Assembly (NCBI RefSeq): GCF_015689335.1
Contig: NZ_CP065053.1
Location: 6,014,001 to 6,078,000, forward strand
DNA: 64,000 nucleotides
Reading direction: 5' to 3'
Origin: Massilia antarctica
Lineage (GTDB): Bacteria; Pseudomonadota; Gammaproteobacteria; Burkholderiales; Burkholderiaceae_D
Position numbers and translations under genes: made by a program. The notes below the pieces were generated by a model. It ran no database searches, had not been told where the DNA came from, and saw only the letters and a list, made by a program, of their open reading frames with translations. Positions 36,134 through 43,967 of this stretch are shown here, one piece after another (the first letter of the stretch is position 1; the number at the start of each line of letters is the position of its first letter).

Positions 36134-36802
36134 TCAGGGTATCTTCATGCCGAAGCGTTCCATGCGCGGCATCCAGTTAGCTTCGATATCGGCCGAGACA
36201 AGGATGCGCTCGGCACGCCCGATCAGCAGATGGCGCGGCACCATGCCCACCATGCGCGAATCGGCGCTGCGGTCGCGGTTGTCGCCCAGCATCATGAACT
36301 GGTCCCTGGGCACGGTCACCGGACCGAAGTCGCGCGGCGCCATCAGTTCCGGGATGACCTGGATGCGGCGGCGGTGGCCGTCGAGCGTTTCGTCGATGCG
36401 CTGGGCGGCGACGGTGGTGGTGTTGGCGAGCACCTCCATGGCGGTGCCGGCCGCCGCGTAGCTGGCGCGTTGGCCATTGATGATTAGCTGTTCGTCGCGC
36501 ATTTCGACGATGTCGCCGGGCAGCGCCACCAGCCGCTTGATCAGGCGGGTGCCGTCCGCTGGCGAAGAAAAGGTCACCACGTCGCCGCGCCGCGGTTCGC
36601 CCACGCGCGCCAGCACCACGTCGGTCAGCGGAATCTTGACGTTGTACGCGAGGCGGTTGACGAACACCACATCGCCTTCGAGCAGGTTGGGACGCATCGA
36701 CCCCGACGGAATCGGATTCCAGTCCGCGATGGCGGTGCGGAAGACACCGAATAACAACAAGAACAGGAACCAGCCTTTGTTATCGCGCACCAGGTTTTTC
36801 AT
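36134..36802 (-). CDS. lepB: Signal peptidase I
   Basis: 222 residues from the ATG at 36802, with a near-perfect AGGAGG upstream. It cleaves signal peptides of exported proteins in the inner membrane. One N-terminal membrane helix (~11-25), the catalytic Ser35 in IPSGSMRPNL, the general-base Lys89 in TRLIKRLVALPGD, and the box GDNRDRSADSR are all present. It is shorter than the housekeeping LepB of many Burkholderiales (about 300 aa with two helices) and stands apart from lepA/rnc, so it may be a second, specialised copy. Confidence 0.9.
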   Translation of the reverse strand: MKNLVRDNKGWFLFLLLFGVFRTAIADWNPIPSGSMRPNLLEGDVVFVNRLAYNVKIPLTDVVLARVGEPRRGDVVTFSSPADGTRLIKRLVALPGDIVEMRDEQLIINGQRASYAAAGTAMEVLANTTTVAAQRIDETLDGHRRRIQVIPELMAPRDFGPVTVPRDQFMMLGDNRDRSADSRMVGMVPRHLLIGRAERILVSADIEANWMPRMERFGMKIP

Positions 36803-36983
36803 GCCGCCCTCCTCTGTCAATGGTGAACAAGTTATACCCGGACGATCTTTAGCGATACTTAACGCCGGGTGACAGGTGAACATTTGACTAACGTTGCTTG
36901 CGAAAAAATTGTATTACTGCCAAAATCCACGCGACATCCGGCCCGGCCAGGGTCTATTCCTTCAGAGAAACATTCACATCAGC

Positions 36984-37604
36984 ATGCATACACGTCCGCT
37001 TTACCTCGCGCTCATTCTCGCGACCCTCAGTACAGGCGCTCACGCGGGCCTGAACAAATGCAAGGGGGCCAACGGCCACTTCACGTTCCAGAACGCGGCG
37101 TGCGATCCGCCGAATGCCCGCCCGGCCAGGATGCCGACCTTGGCCGAGCGCAATGCGCTGAGCAAGCAGCAAAGGCAACAGGATCAGCAAAAAGAGAAAT
37201 ACGCGGACGACCGGCCTGGCGCCAATTGGGACCCGGCCCGCAAGCCGGGAGCATCCCTGCCGCCGATGACGCCGCCGCAAGCCCCTCAAGCGAGCGCGCC
37301 GGCTGCGGTGGCGGCCAAGTCCGCGCCCGCGTCCGCGCCGAAAGCGGCGCCTGGCGCGCCGGTGAAAAGCGAGTATGAGCAAAAGATGGCTGCGGAGAAG
37401 GTCGAATCCGACAAGGCGAAGACTCGCGCGAGCAACAAGGCGATCGAATGCAGCAACGCGCGCCAGCAGTTGGCCGGGCTGTCCCGCGATGGCCGAGTCG
37501 TTCAGAGCGTCGACAAAAAGGGGGAGCGCAATTATCTGGCGGACGATAAACGCGGTGCCGCCGTCGCCGAAGCCGAGCGCAGCGTCGCCCGCGCCTGCAA
37601 TTAA
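36984..37604 (+). CDS. Exported DUF4124-like protein with conserved Cys tail
   Basis: 206 residues from the ATG at 36984. Signal peptide (GAHA-G), a short Cys-bearing N-terminal domain (NKCKGANGHFTFQNAACDPP) like DUF4124, a Gln/Lys-rich coiled stretch, a Pro/Ala linker, and a tail (RASNKAIECSNARQQLAG, VDKKGERNYLADDKR, VARACN) that is clearly paralogous to the tail of the protein at 25660. Function unknown; divergent from lepB. Confidence 0.7.
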   Translation: MHTRPLYLALILATLSTGAHAGLNKCKGANGHFTFQNAACDPPNARPARMPTLAERNALSKQQRQQDQQKEKYADDRPGANWDPARKPGASLPPMTPPQAPQASAPAAVAAKSAPASAPKAAPGAPVKSEYEQKMAAEKVESDKAKTRASNKAIECSNARQQLAGLSRDGRVVQSVDKKGERNYLADDKRGAAVAEAERSVARACN

Positions 37605-37659
37605 ATCACCTTGGGGGCGCCGAACTTCGTTCGCGCCTTCTGGATGGTGGCCGACACAA

Positions 37660-38145
37660 TTAGTTGCCCAGGCATATCAGGATCATCGCGGTCAGGTTGA
37701 TCAGCATATGGGGCACGCAGGCCGCCACGTACGCTTGCCGGAGCGACTGGCCGCTCCAGTAAAGATAGGCGTACGAAAAAGCCAAAAATGAGCAGACCGT
37801 CCCAAAAAACCACGATAAGGCGAAAAGCCCATGTGCGGCACCAAAAATCAGCGCGCAGATGCCGGCGATCAGACATGGCTGATTGAAATATCTGGAAAGG
37901 CCCTTGATAGTCAGCCCGAGCAAGAGTGACTCAACGACTGGGGCAAAAATAACGGCGCCAAAAAATTCGGCCAATGACGCCGACCGCGGCGGTGGATCAG
38001 ACATGACGATGCCGAATTGCAGGGCGATCCAATCAGTTGCAATCGACAAGCAAACAGAAAGAAACAGCGCTACTGCGTAGCTCAGCAAGCAGGTCTGCCA
38101 TAGACCGCAGCGCTTCTGTATTGGACTTATGTGAAGGGTCGACAT
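37660..38145 (-). CDS. CPBP-family intramembrane protease-like protein
   Basis: 161 residues from the ATG at 38145 with AAAGG five bases upstream (an upstream in-frame start at 38226 has no site). About four to five membrane helices. CPBP/Abi motifs: APVVESLLLG (one Glu where EExxxR is usual), FGAAHGLFAL (FxxxH-like), and VPHMLIN (HxxxN). The family includes CAAX-type proteases and bacteriocin self-immunity or processing proteins. It is divergent from a double-glycine-leader peptide gene 228 bases away, and both are AT-richer than the surroundings. Inferred partner of that peptide, as immunity or processing factor. Confidence 0.7.
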   Translation of the reverse strand: MSTLHISPIQKRCGLWQTCLLSYAVALFLSVCLSIATDWIALQFGIVMSDPPPRSASLAEFFGAVIFAPVVESLLLGLTIKGLSRYFNQPCLIAGICALIFGAAHGLFALSWFFGTVCSFLAFSYAYLYWSGQSLRQAYVAACVPHMLINLTAMILICLGN

Positions 38146-38337
38146 AATTACCTTTGAGCAATCAATGTGTCCTATCTTCGCATTTAGGCCAAGCGAATAC
38201 CATACGGCATTTTCATAAATTGGCATCTGTTGACGACCATCAAGCCATGGTCAATCTTGCCTACAAATACGAATAATTAAGCAACGGAATTTCCAATATC
38301 AATACTGCTCGTCAGCGGCCCGCCTAGAATAAATGTA

Positions 38338-38353
38338 CTTATCACGTGATAAG
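38338..38353. promoter_or_regulatory. Perfect 16-bp palindrome upstream of the peptide gene
   Basis: CTTATCACGTGATAAG is a perfect dyad located 20 bases before the ATG of the double-glycine peptide, just after an AT-rich TAGAAT that could be a -10 element. It looks like an operator for a dimeric regulator, or the stem of a short mRNA hairpin before the ribosome site. Confidence 0.55.
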
Positions 38354-38372
38354 CGACGCTAAGGAGGCAACA

Positions 38373-38567
38373 ATGGAAGAGATGAGCGCAAGCGAAATTG
38401 AAGCGGTATCCGGGGGCTTTCGAAAAGCTGCGGTACGATTTGTAGCAACCATGATTTACGAGGGGATCGGAAGCTATGCCTCGTATTTGATGAGTTCAGG
38501 CCCCGGTAACGGCGTCGATATGACCCCCGAGATGACTGCCGTGAACGGGGGCAATTCGGGGGCGTGA
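38373..38567 (+). CDS. Small peptide with double-glycine (bacteriocin-type) leader
   Basis: 64 residues from the ATG at 38373, chosen because a perfect AAGGAGG lies five bases upstream; a longer frame starting at 38346 lacks a site. The first 15 residues, MEEMSASEIEAVSGG, are a textbook double-glycine leader (acidic, ELS/EIEAVSGG type) of class II bacteriocins cleaved by C39 peptidase-ABC exporters. The predicted 49-residue core starts FRKAAVRFVA, has a basic amphipathic start, a GxxxSYAS middle and a Gly/Asn-rich end; no Cys. Followed by a terminator. No C39 transporter is in the window. Function as antimicrobial or signal peptide is inferred. Confidence 0.75.
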   Translation: MEEMSASEIEAVSGGFRKAAVRFVATMIYEGIGSYASYLMSSGPGNGVDMTPEMTAVNGGNSGA

Positions 38568-38586
38568 TCGCTCGCGCTGCGATGCC

Positions 38587-38617
38587 AAAATTCGCGCAGT
38601 ACGCGCGAATTTTCGTT
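38587..38617 (+). terminator. Terminator of the peptide gene
   Basis: AAAATTCGCGC (38587-38597) pairs perfectly with GCGCGAATTTT (38603-38613) around AGTAC, followed by CGTTT. It lies 20 bases after the peptide stop codon; symmetric A and T flanks could let it work in both directions. Confidence 0.8.
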
Positions 38618-38787
38618 TACATTGCTGACAGAGACGTCAATGCAAAGCGGCCGTTGCAGAATACGAGTGGAAAAATACTGTTCATGCAATAGCACACGAT
38701 TCATCGTAAGCGTCTAGCCTGCACCGTCTTGAACCCGGCTTGGAATTGCCAGATGATGGCATCACACCGCTGGGAAGCGGCGTGTTT

Positions 38788-39171
38788 TCAGGCCGAGGGA
38801 ATCTGCGCGGCGCAGTTCCAGGGCAGGAAGTCGTCGACCCGGTTGACCGGATGATCGGCGATGTGGGTCAGCACATGGCACAGCCAGGCCTCGGGGTCAA
38901 CGCCGTTGAGCTTGCCCGCGCCGGCCGGCTCGACCAGCGGCATCTGCGCCGGGGCCGGGGGCATCACGCGGGCGTCGATGAAGCCAGTTGCCGGCGTCGC
39001 GTCGCTAGTCTTGCCCAACTGCTTGCGCCAGCGGTAGAACGTCGCCTCCGACACCAACTCCAGATGGCAGAACGGCTTGATCTGCTGACCGCAGGTGGCA
39101 AACCGGGCCAGCCGCCGGCGCCACTCCACTTCCTTACGCGATTGTTTTACGACCATCCCATACATGACCAA
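38788..39171 (-). pseudogene. IS66 remnant: TnpA fused to the end of TnpC by deletion
   Basis: The first half reads as the IS66 accessory protein TnpA ([33 protein letters not shown]). The second half ([32 protein letters not shown]) is the C-terminal end of the IS66 transposase TnpC. The two are joined in one frame of 127 codons, so tnpB and nearly all of tnpC were lost in an internal deletion. Not a functional transposase. Confidence 0.8.
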
Positions 39172-39242
39172 TCTCCATCGCCGTGTTGAACATGAAGGAG
39201 ATTGTGCCGGCGCCGGCCCCTGCCGGATACAACGCCGCTGGC

Positions 39243-39392
39243 TTACCGCTTACCGGCGCCCGGCAGAAACCGGCCAAACAGAATCTGGTCGGGCAGCGCG
39301 GCGCGCTTGACGTGGCTCGCGCGCAGGCCGAAGCCCATGGTCGAGGCGTCGGCGGCGGCCAGGCGCAGGCGGCACCAGCGCGGAACGAAACC
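39243..39392 (-). pseudogene. IS4 transposase, internal fragment downstream of the IS3 insertion
   Basis: Minus-strand reading FVPRWCRLRLAAADASTM, GFGLRASHVKRAALPDQI and [12 protein letters not shown] continues the IS4 transposase interrupted at 40819. It contains the first DDE aspartate region (AADAS) and then ends, with the rest of the gene deleted next to the IS66 remnant. Confidence 0.75.
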
Positions 39393-39465
39393 TATAGTGG
39401 ATCCACATTTTGAGACAGTGGCCACGGGGTAGTTTAAGCTATCGTCCTTGAAAGGATGACAGCAA

Positions 39466-39756
39466 ATGGGTGAAGCAAAAAAGCGCAAGGTACACACGGC
39501 CGAGTTTAAGGCGAAGGTCGGCCTGGAGGCGGTTCGCGGGGTCAAGACAATCAGCGAGATCGCGCAGTCATACGCCGTGCATCCGCAACTGGTCGGGCAG
39601 TGGAAGAAGGAAATTCTTGAGTCCGCAGGGGCGCTGTTCGAGGGTAAGCGCGGGCCCAAGCCGGCCGAGGACAAGGGCGACGAAGAGCGGCTGTATGGCG
39701 AGATCGGGCGGCTGAAGATGGAAGTCGATTGGCTCAAAAAAAAGTTGGGGGTGTGA
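39466..39756 (+). CDS. IS3-family transposase OrfA
   Basis: 96 residues with an N-terminal helix-turn-helix (YTAEFKAKV-like AEFKAKVGLEAVRG, ISEIAQSYAVHPQLVGQWK) and a C-terminal leucine-zipper segment (LYGEIGRLKMEVDWLKKK). The codons near its end lie on a run of eight A followed by G (39736-39744), the usual -1 slippage site that makes the OrfAB fusion transposase in IS3 elements. Confidence 0.92.
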   Translation: MGEAKKRKVHTAEFKAKVGLEAVRGVKTISEIAQSYAVHPQLVGQWKKEILESAGALFEGKRGPKPAEDKGDEERLYGEIGRLKMEVDWLKKKLGV

Positions 39757-40670
39757 GCCAGGAAGCCAGGATGAACTGGATCGACGGCGCCGAGGAACTG
39801 CCTCTGAGCCGACAGTGCGAGCTGGCCGAAGTGCCGCGCGCGACGGTGTACCGGCGACTGACTGCCAAGGTGCCGGAAGATGCTGGTGCCGAGGACTTGC
39901 TGTTGTGCCGGCTGATCGACGAGCAATACACGAACCGGCCGTTCTACGGCAGCCGGCGCATGGTGGTGTTCCTGCGCGCGGCGGGCCACGTCGTCAACCG
40001 CAAGCGCGTGCAGCGACTGATGCGCCGCATGGGGCTGGCCGGGATGGCGCCGGGGCCGAACACGAGCAAGGCTCATCCAGAGCACAAGGTGTATCCGTAT
40101 CTGTTGCGGGGCGTGCCGGTGACGCGGCCCAACCACGTGTGGTCGACAGATATCACCTACATCCGGTTGGCGCGGGGATTCGCCTACCTGGTGGCGGTAA
40201 TCGATTGGTACAGCCGCAAGGTCCTGTCCTGGCGGCTCAGCAACAGCATGGATGCGTCGTTCTGTGTGGACTGCCTGGAGGACGCCCTACGCGAGCATGG
40301 CAAGCCCGAGGTGTTCAACAGCGATCAGGGTTCGCAGTTCACGAGCAAGGCGTTCACGGACGTGCTCAAGCGCGAACGGGTGGACATCAGCATGGACGGG
40401 AGAGGGCGGGCCCTGGACAACATCTTCGTCGAGCGCCTGTGGCGCAACGTGAAGTACGAGGACGTGTACCTGAAGGGCTACGCCAACATGGCCGAGCTGA
40501 TGGTGGGATTGGCCCAGTACTTCGCGTTCTACAACGCGGAGCGTCCTCACCAGTCCCTTGGCTACGAGACGCCCGCCAGCGTCTATCGCAGCGGGACCGG
40601 CGGCGGAGCGCTGATCGTCGACAAGTATGGCGACGCCGAGGCGGTCGTTGAGGGAACGGTGTGCGGGTAG
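39729..40670 (+). CDS. IS3-family transposase OrfB (DDE integrase)
   Basis: 313 codons in the -1 frame relative to orfA; likely made as OrfAB by frameshifting rather than from its own start. An HTH_21-like region (YGSRRMVVFLRAAGHVVNRKRV) precedes the rve integrase core with all three catalytic acids: WSTDITYIR, FNSDQGSQFTS and the Glu in DNIFVERLWRNVKYE. It ends in RPHQSLGYETPASVY, typical of complete OrfB. Confidence 0.93.
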   Translation: MAQKKVGGVSQEARMNWIDGAEELPLSRQCELAEVPRATVYRRLTAKVPEDAGAEDLLLCRLIDEQYTNRPFYGSRRMVVFLRAAGHVVNRKRVQRLMRRMGLAGMAPGPNTSKAHPEHKVYPYLLRGVPVTRPNHVWSTDITYIRLARGFAYLVAVIDWYSRKVLSWRLSNSMDASFCVDCLEDALREHGKPEVFNSDQGSQFTSKAFTDVLKRERVDISMDGRGRALDNIFVERLWRNVKYEDVYLKGYANMAELMVGLAQYFAFYNAERPHQSLGYETPASVYRSGTGGGALIVDKYGDAEAVVEGTVCG

Positions 40671-40818
40671 AAAGCCCTGCCGGGGGCGGCCACTGGAGGA
40701 TGATGCCCTCCAGCGGCATGATTAGAGAATCACGGGGCAGCGCCGACCAGCTGCAGCGGTGGAAACGGACACAGCTTAAACTTGCTGAATAATTGTCTTG
40801 ACCGATGGGTCCACTTTA

Positions 40819-41142
40819 ACCGTCCTGCTCGCCGCGCGCGACGTGCCAGTCGTTGAGCGAGGCAATGGCGCTCAGCGACAGCTTGGCGCGCGCTTGCGCG
40901 AACGCCTGTTCAGACACGGTGCGCAGCAACCGGGACTGGCCTTGCAAATGGCCAAAGTACACATCGAGCTCGGCCTGAATGCCCATGCGCATGCCGGTCA
41001 GCATCAGCGCCACCAGGGCCGGCAACGGCAATTTGCGTTGGCGCGAAAAGGCCGTCGGGTGTTCGGGGTGGCGGGCGGTTTGAAGAAATTCGGCGGACCG
41101 CAAGCCTGCGGCGAGGTCCATAAAAAGTGCTGCACGGGACAT
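40819..41142 (-). pseudogene. IS4 transposase N-terminal part, split by IS3
   Basis: A transposase N-terminal domain (MSRAALFMDLAAG, KLPLPALVALMLTGM, RTVSEQAFAQARAKL, NDWHVARGEQDG) that runs into the IS3 element at 40819 and resumes at 39392 on the other side. Together the two parts make only the N-terminal half of an IS4-type transposase. Confidence 0.75.
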
Positions 41143-41412
41143 GGCAACCAGTAAGGTAAAAAATCTCCCTGGCGGCGCATTTTATGATCGTCATGTCAAT
41201 CTTTTTATTGCGTTTGAAGCGTATTTTTAAGGGGAATCCTTAACTTGGGTGGATTGCATCGGTAAGGGAAATAATTATATAATTCATCATATCAAAATAG
41301 CAATTTCATTGCGCGAAATGGCACCATCATGTTTTGTTAGAATTATAGAAACTATGATATTTTTAGCATTGAGCTCATCGGAAAACCATCTAAGGTAAGG
41401 TAACGAACGACC
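41143..41412. other. AT-rich intergenic region
   Basis: About 270 bases, much AT-richer than average, between the IS4 remnant and the lipoprotein gene. It probably holds the lipoprotein promoter; AAGGTAAGG occurs just before the start codon. No gene seen. Confidence 0.4.
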
Positions 41413-42348
41413 ATGAAGAAATCGATTCAGAAGAAAAGTCAGCTGGCAAATCACGCGACACGTCTGTCCAAAATTGCCGTATTTGGTTTCTCTGCCACGC
41501 TTGCACTGGTAGGCTGCGGTGGCGGCGACTCGTCGACATCTCCGGTACCAACACCGACGCCAACACCGACGCCAACACCGACACCAACCCCAACGCCGAC
41601 GCCGACGCCAACACCGACACCAACCCCAACGCCAACGCCAACGCCGACGCCGACGCCAACACCAACGCCAACACCGACGCCAACAGGTAGCAGCAGCGCT
41701 TGCAGCTTCGACGGCAGCCCCCTCTTCGTTGCAGGCAATATCATTCAAACCGACGGCAATATGTACAATACCGATGGATCGATCATCGGTACCGAAAGGC
41801 ACATGCTGACGATTGCCGACGGAACGAGTTTTCACGGTACAAGTGGTTTGACGGAACAAACCGACGACCTTACATTGACCTATTCCAGTGCCGTTGGCGG
41901 TAGCACATCGAACACCAAGAACAAGGCCTACAGTAATTTTGTTGGCGGTGAATTCTTTAACTATGGATTTACGTCTTCGACCACGGTTGCGGGAAATACC
42001 ACCAACGTCCTCACTTACTTCTCGCCGCCGGCATCGACTGCACCGTTTCAACCGGCGTTGAATACACCGTACTCGCGCACGTATACGACGGTGACCGAGG
42101 TCGATGGCAAGGCGCAACCGGCATCGACGCAAACAGTTACCACGACATTTTCGGTGGAGCAGATCACAGTGCTCGCTGGCACTTTCCAAGCGTGCAAGCT
42201 CAAATCTGAAGTGTCGGGACCGCAAGCAAATGTGTACTATATGTGGACGGTAGGCAGTGGCCGCCTGAAGGGGATCACGCTGATGCAGGCGGGCGGCGAC
42301 GGTGTCAAGCGCTCGGAAGCCAAAGTCATCTTGCTGAACGGCCAGTAA
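41413..42348 (+). CDS. Lipoprotein with (Pro-Thr) repeat stalk
   Basis: 311 residues. A type II signal peptide ends in the lipobox LALVGC with Cys35 as the lipidated residue, followed by GGGDSS. Residues ~45-90 are an almost pure (TP)n stalk, then a beta-rich C-terminal domain ([52 protein letters not shown]) with two Cys. The layout is a surface domain held away from the membrane by a rigid linker. No known family recognised. It is flanked by IS debris on both sides. Confidence 0.75.
   Translation: MKKSIQKKSQLANHATRLSKIAVFGFSATLALVGCGGGDSSTSPVPTPTPTPTPTPTPTPTPTPTPTPTPTPTPTPTPTPTPTPTPTPTPTGSSSACSFDGSPLFVAGNIIQTDGNMYNTDGSIIGTERHMLTIADGTSFHGTSGLTEQTDDLTLTYSSAVGGSTSNTKNKAYSNFVGGEFFNYGFTSSTTVAGNTTNVLTYFSPPASTAPFQPALNTPYSRTYTTVTEVDGKAQPASTQTVTTTFSVEQITVLAGTFQACKLKSEVSGPQANVYYMWTVGSGRLKGITLMQAGGDGVKRSEAKVILLNGQ
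41544..41685 (+). repeat. Low-complexity ACNCCN tandem repeat encoding Pro-Thr
   Basis: About 140 bases of imperfect hexamer repeats (ACACCG, ACGCCA, ACGCCG) encode the lipoprotein stalk. Units are multiples of six, so slippage changes stalk length without breaking the frame. Confidence 0.85.
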
Positions 42349-42357
42349 CGCTAGCTT

Positions 42358-43134
42358 GACGCATGCGAGCGCCTGCTCGCTGCCGACCGACCTGTCCTGT
42401 TGCGCAAGGATAGCGGCTCCGACAGTGCCAATTTGTTGTTGCAATGCGAGGCCGGGCGCGAGCGCCTGGTGCCGCTCGGGCGGCACCAGGACGATGTCAT
42501 CAAGTGCAATCCCCGCAAACAGGACAAGGCAGCCTGGGTGGCGAGTGCCGAGCAAGCCAATGCGTTCAGCGAGGCGCGCCCCGGCAAACGCTGCGCCTTG
42601 CTGTCGCGGCAGATTGAGCGCGCCCGCGGCAAGGAACGCCGGACCATGCGCCTGGTCGTGTTGGTCACCGAGCGCAGCATCGACAAGAAAGGGCAGCACC
42701 TGATCGAGCCGGCGCTTGAGATCGAAGGCTGGTGGACCAGTTTGGACGCGGCACCCGAGGAAATCATCCGACTGTATCGCCGCCACGGCCCCCATGAACA
42801 ATTTCACTCCGAAATCAAGACCGACCTCGACATGGAACGTCTGCCGTCGGGCGAGTTCGACAGCAACGATGCGATCATGCATCTGGCGATGTTCGCCTAT
42901 GACTGCTTGCGCCTATTCGGCCAGCTTGGCTTGACAGGCGAAATTTCGCCGGTCAGGCATCCGGCGAAACGTCGTCGTTTAAAAACGGTGCTGCAGGAAA
43001 TCATGTACCGGGCGGCCAAATATGACGACCATGCACGCCGACTGGTGCTCGACTTCGGCCGCACGGTCAAGATGCACGCGACATCTCCTGTGCTCTGCAA
43101 GCGCGTCTGTCGGAATCATCTTCCAACCAAGTAA
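42358..43134 (+). pseudogene. IS1380 transposase, C-terminal fragment
   Basis: From about 42370 the frame reads as the C-terminal half of an IS1380-type transposase: LLRKDSGSDSANLL, RTMRLVVLVTER, EGWWTSLDAAPEEIIRLYRRHGPHEQFHSEIKTDLDMERL (catalytic Glu region, here split for length) and DAIMHLAMFAYDCLRLFGQLG. The N-terminal half is missing. It differs from the IS1380-like gene at 61528, so it belongs to another element. Confidence 0.7.
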
Positions 43135-43163
43135 GCCGTTCCGCTCCCCCTGCCGCTCGCCAG

Positions 43164-43958
43164 CTACTGCTCCTTCACCGCGGCCAGCGCCATCCGCTCA
43201 ACCATCCCCGGCGCGATCAGCTTGAGGAAACGTCCTACCTTACCTTTGGTAGTCATCACCACCTCACGCTTGCGCCGCTCCATGCCATCGATGATCTGGC
43301 GCGCGCATTCTTCCACCGTCATCGCGCCCTCTTCCTTGAGCAGGCTCTTGCCCAACTGCTGACCGGCCGCGTTGTAGCCGTGATGGCGGATCTGCGTGGC
43401 CACCACGCCGGGATAGGCGGTCGTCACGCTCACCCCCGCGCCCTTCAACTCGGCGCGCAGGACTTCGAAGAAACCAGCCATCGCAAATTTGGTCGCCGCG
43501 TACGCGCTCCGTCCGGGCACGCCGACCAGTCCTGACAGCGACGACACCGCCACGATGCTGCCGCGCGCCGCCTTCAGGTGCGCCAGCGCCGCGTGCGTGC
43601 ACCACACGCTGCCCCACAGGTTCACCCGCATCAAGTCCTCGTACCAGCCCAGGTCCTGCACATCCTCGAAACGCGCGTGGGCCGAGCGGCCCGCATTGTT
43701 AATGAGCGCGTCGATGCGGCCGAAGCGCGCCACCGCGGCCTCGATCAAGGCGATGCACTCGGCCTGCATCGATACGTCGGTCGGCACGCACAAGGTCTGC
43801 GCACCGAGCGACTGGCACTGCCCGGCCACCGAATCGAGCATGGCGCCGTTGCGGGCGGCCAGCACCAGCGCCACCCTGGCGCCGTCGCGCGCGGCCAGCT
43901 GGCGCGCCATTTCGGCCCCGATGCCGTCCGAACTACCGGTGATGACGATCACGCGCAT
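43164..43958 (-). CDS. Short-chain dehydrogenase/reductase
   Basis: 264 residues with AAGGAG six bases before the ATG. Classical SDR: VITGSSDGIGAEMA nucleotide-binding motif at the start, NNAG (LINNAGRSAH), catalytic Ser in IVAVSSLSGL and the YxxxK pair in SAYAATKFAMAGF. A C-terminal hydrophobic tail is present. Substrate unknown. Only nine bases follow the SPFH gene, so it is the third gene of the nfeD-SPFH-SDR set. Confidence 0.9.
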   Translation of the reverse strand: MRVIVITGSSDGIGAEMARQLAARDGARVALVLAARNGAMLDSVAGQCQSLGAQTLCVPTDVSMQAECIALIEAAVARFGRIDALINNAGRSAHARFEDVQDLGWYEDLMRVNLWGSVWCTHAALAHLKAARGSIVAVSSLSGLVGVPGRSAYAATKFAMAGFFEVLRAELKGAGVSVTTAYPGVVATQIRHHGYNAAGQQLGKSLLKEEGAMTVEECARQIIDGMERRKREVVMTTKGKVGRFLKLIAPGMVERMALAAVKEQ

Positions 43959-43967
43959 GGCCGCTCC

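Larger units (their letters stand above)
39393..40818 (+). mobile_element. Complete IS3-family insertion sequence, 1,426 bp
   Basis: Terminal inverted repeats: left TATAGTGGATCC..., right end reverse-complement TAAAGTGGACCC..., both followed within 25 bases by AAGACA/GAGACA and later by AGTTTAAGC. The element is flanked by ACC on both sides (39390-39392 and 40819-40821), a 3-bp target duplication. Removing the element and one ACC rejoins an IS4 transposase frame (EQDG-FVPRW). It carries orfA and orfB with a slippery A-run between them. It looks intact and recent. Confidence 0.9.

Noticed and set aside
41544..41685. Tandem repeat as a CRISPR array
   Set aside because: Six-base units without spacers, inside a coding frame.
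41287..42882. Minus-strand frame of 531 codons over the lipoprotein
   Set aside because: It contains an artificial Arg/Trp repeat produced by reading the Pro-Thr repeat backwards.
42358..43134. Rhs-like or lipoprotein-associated gene downstream of 42348
   Set aside because: The sequence matches the C-terminal part of IS1380 transposases and lacks an N terminus.
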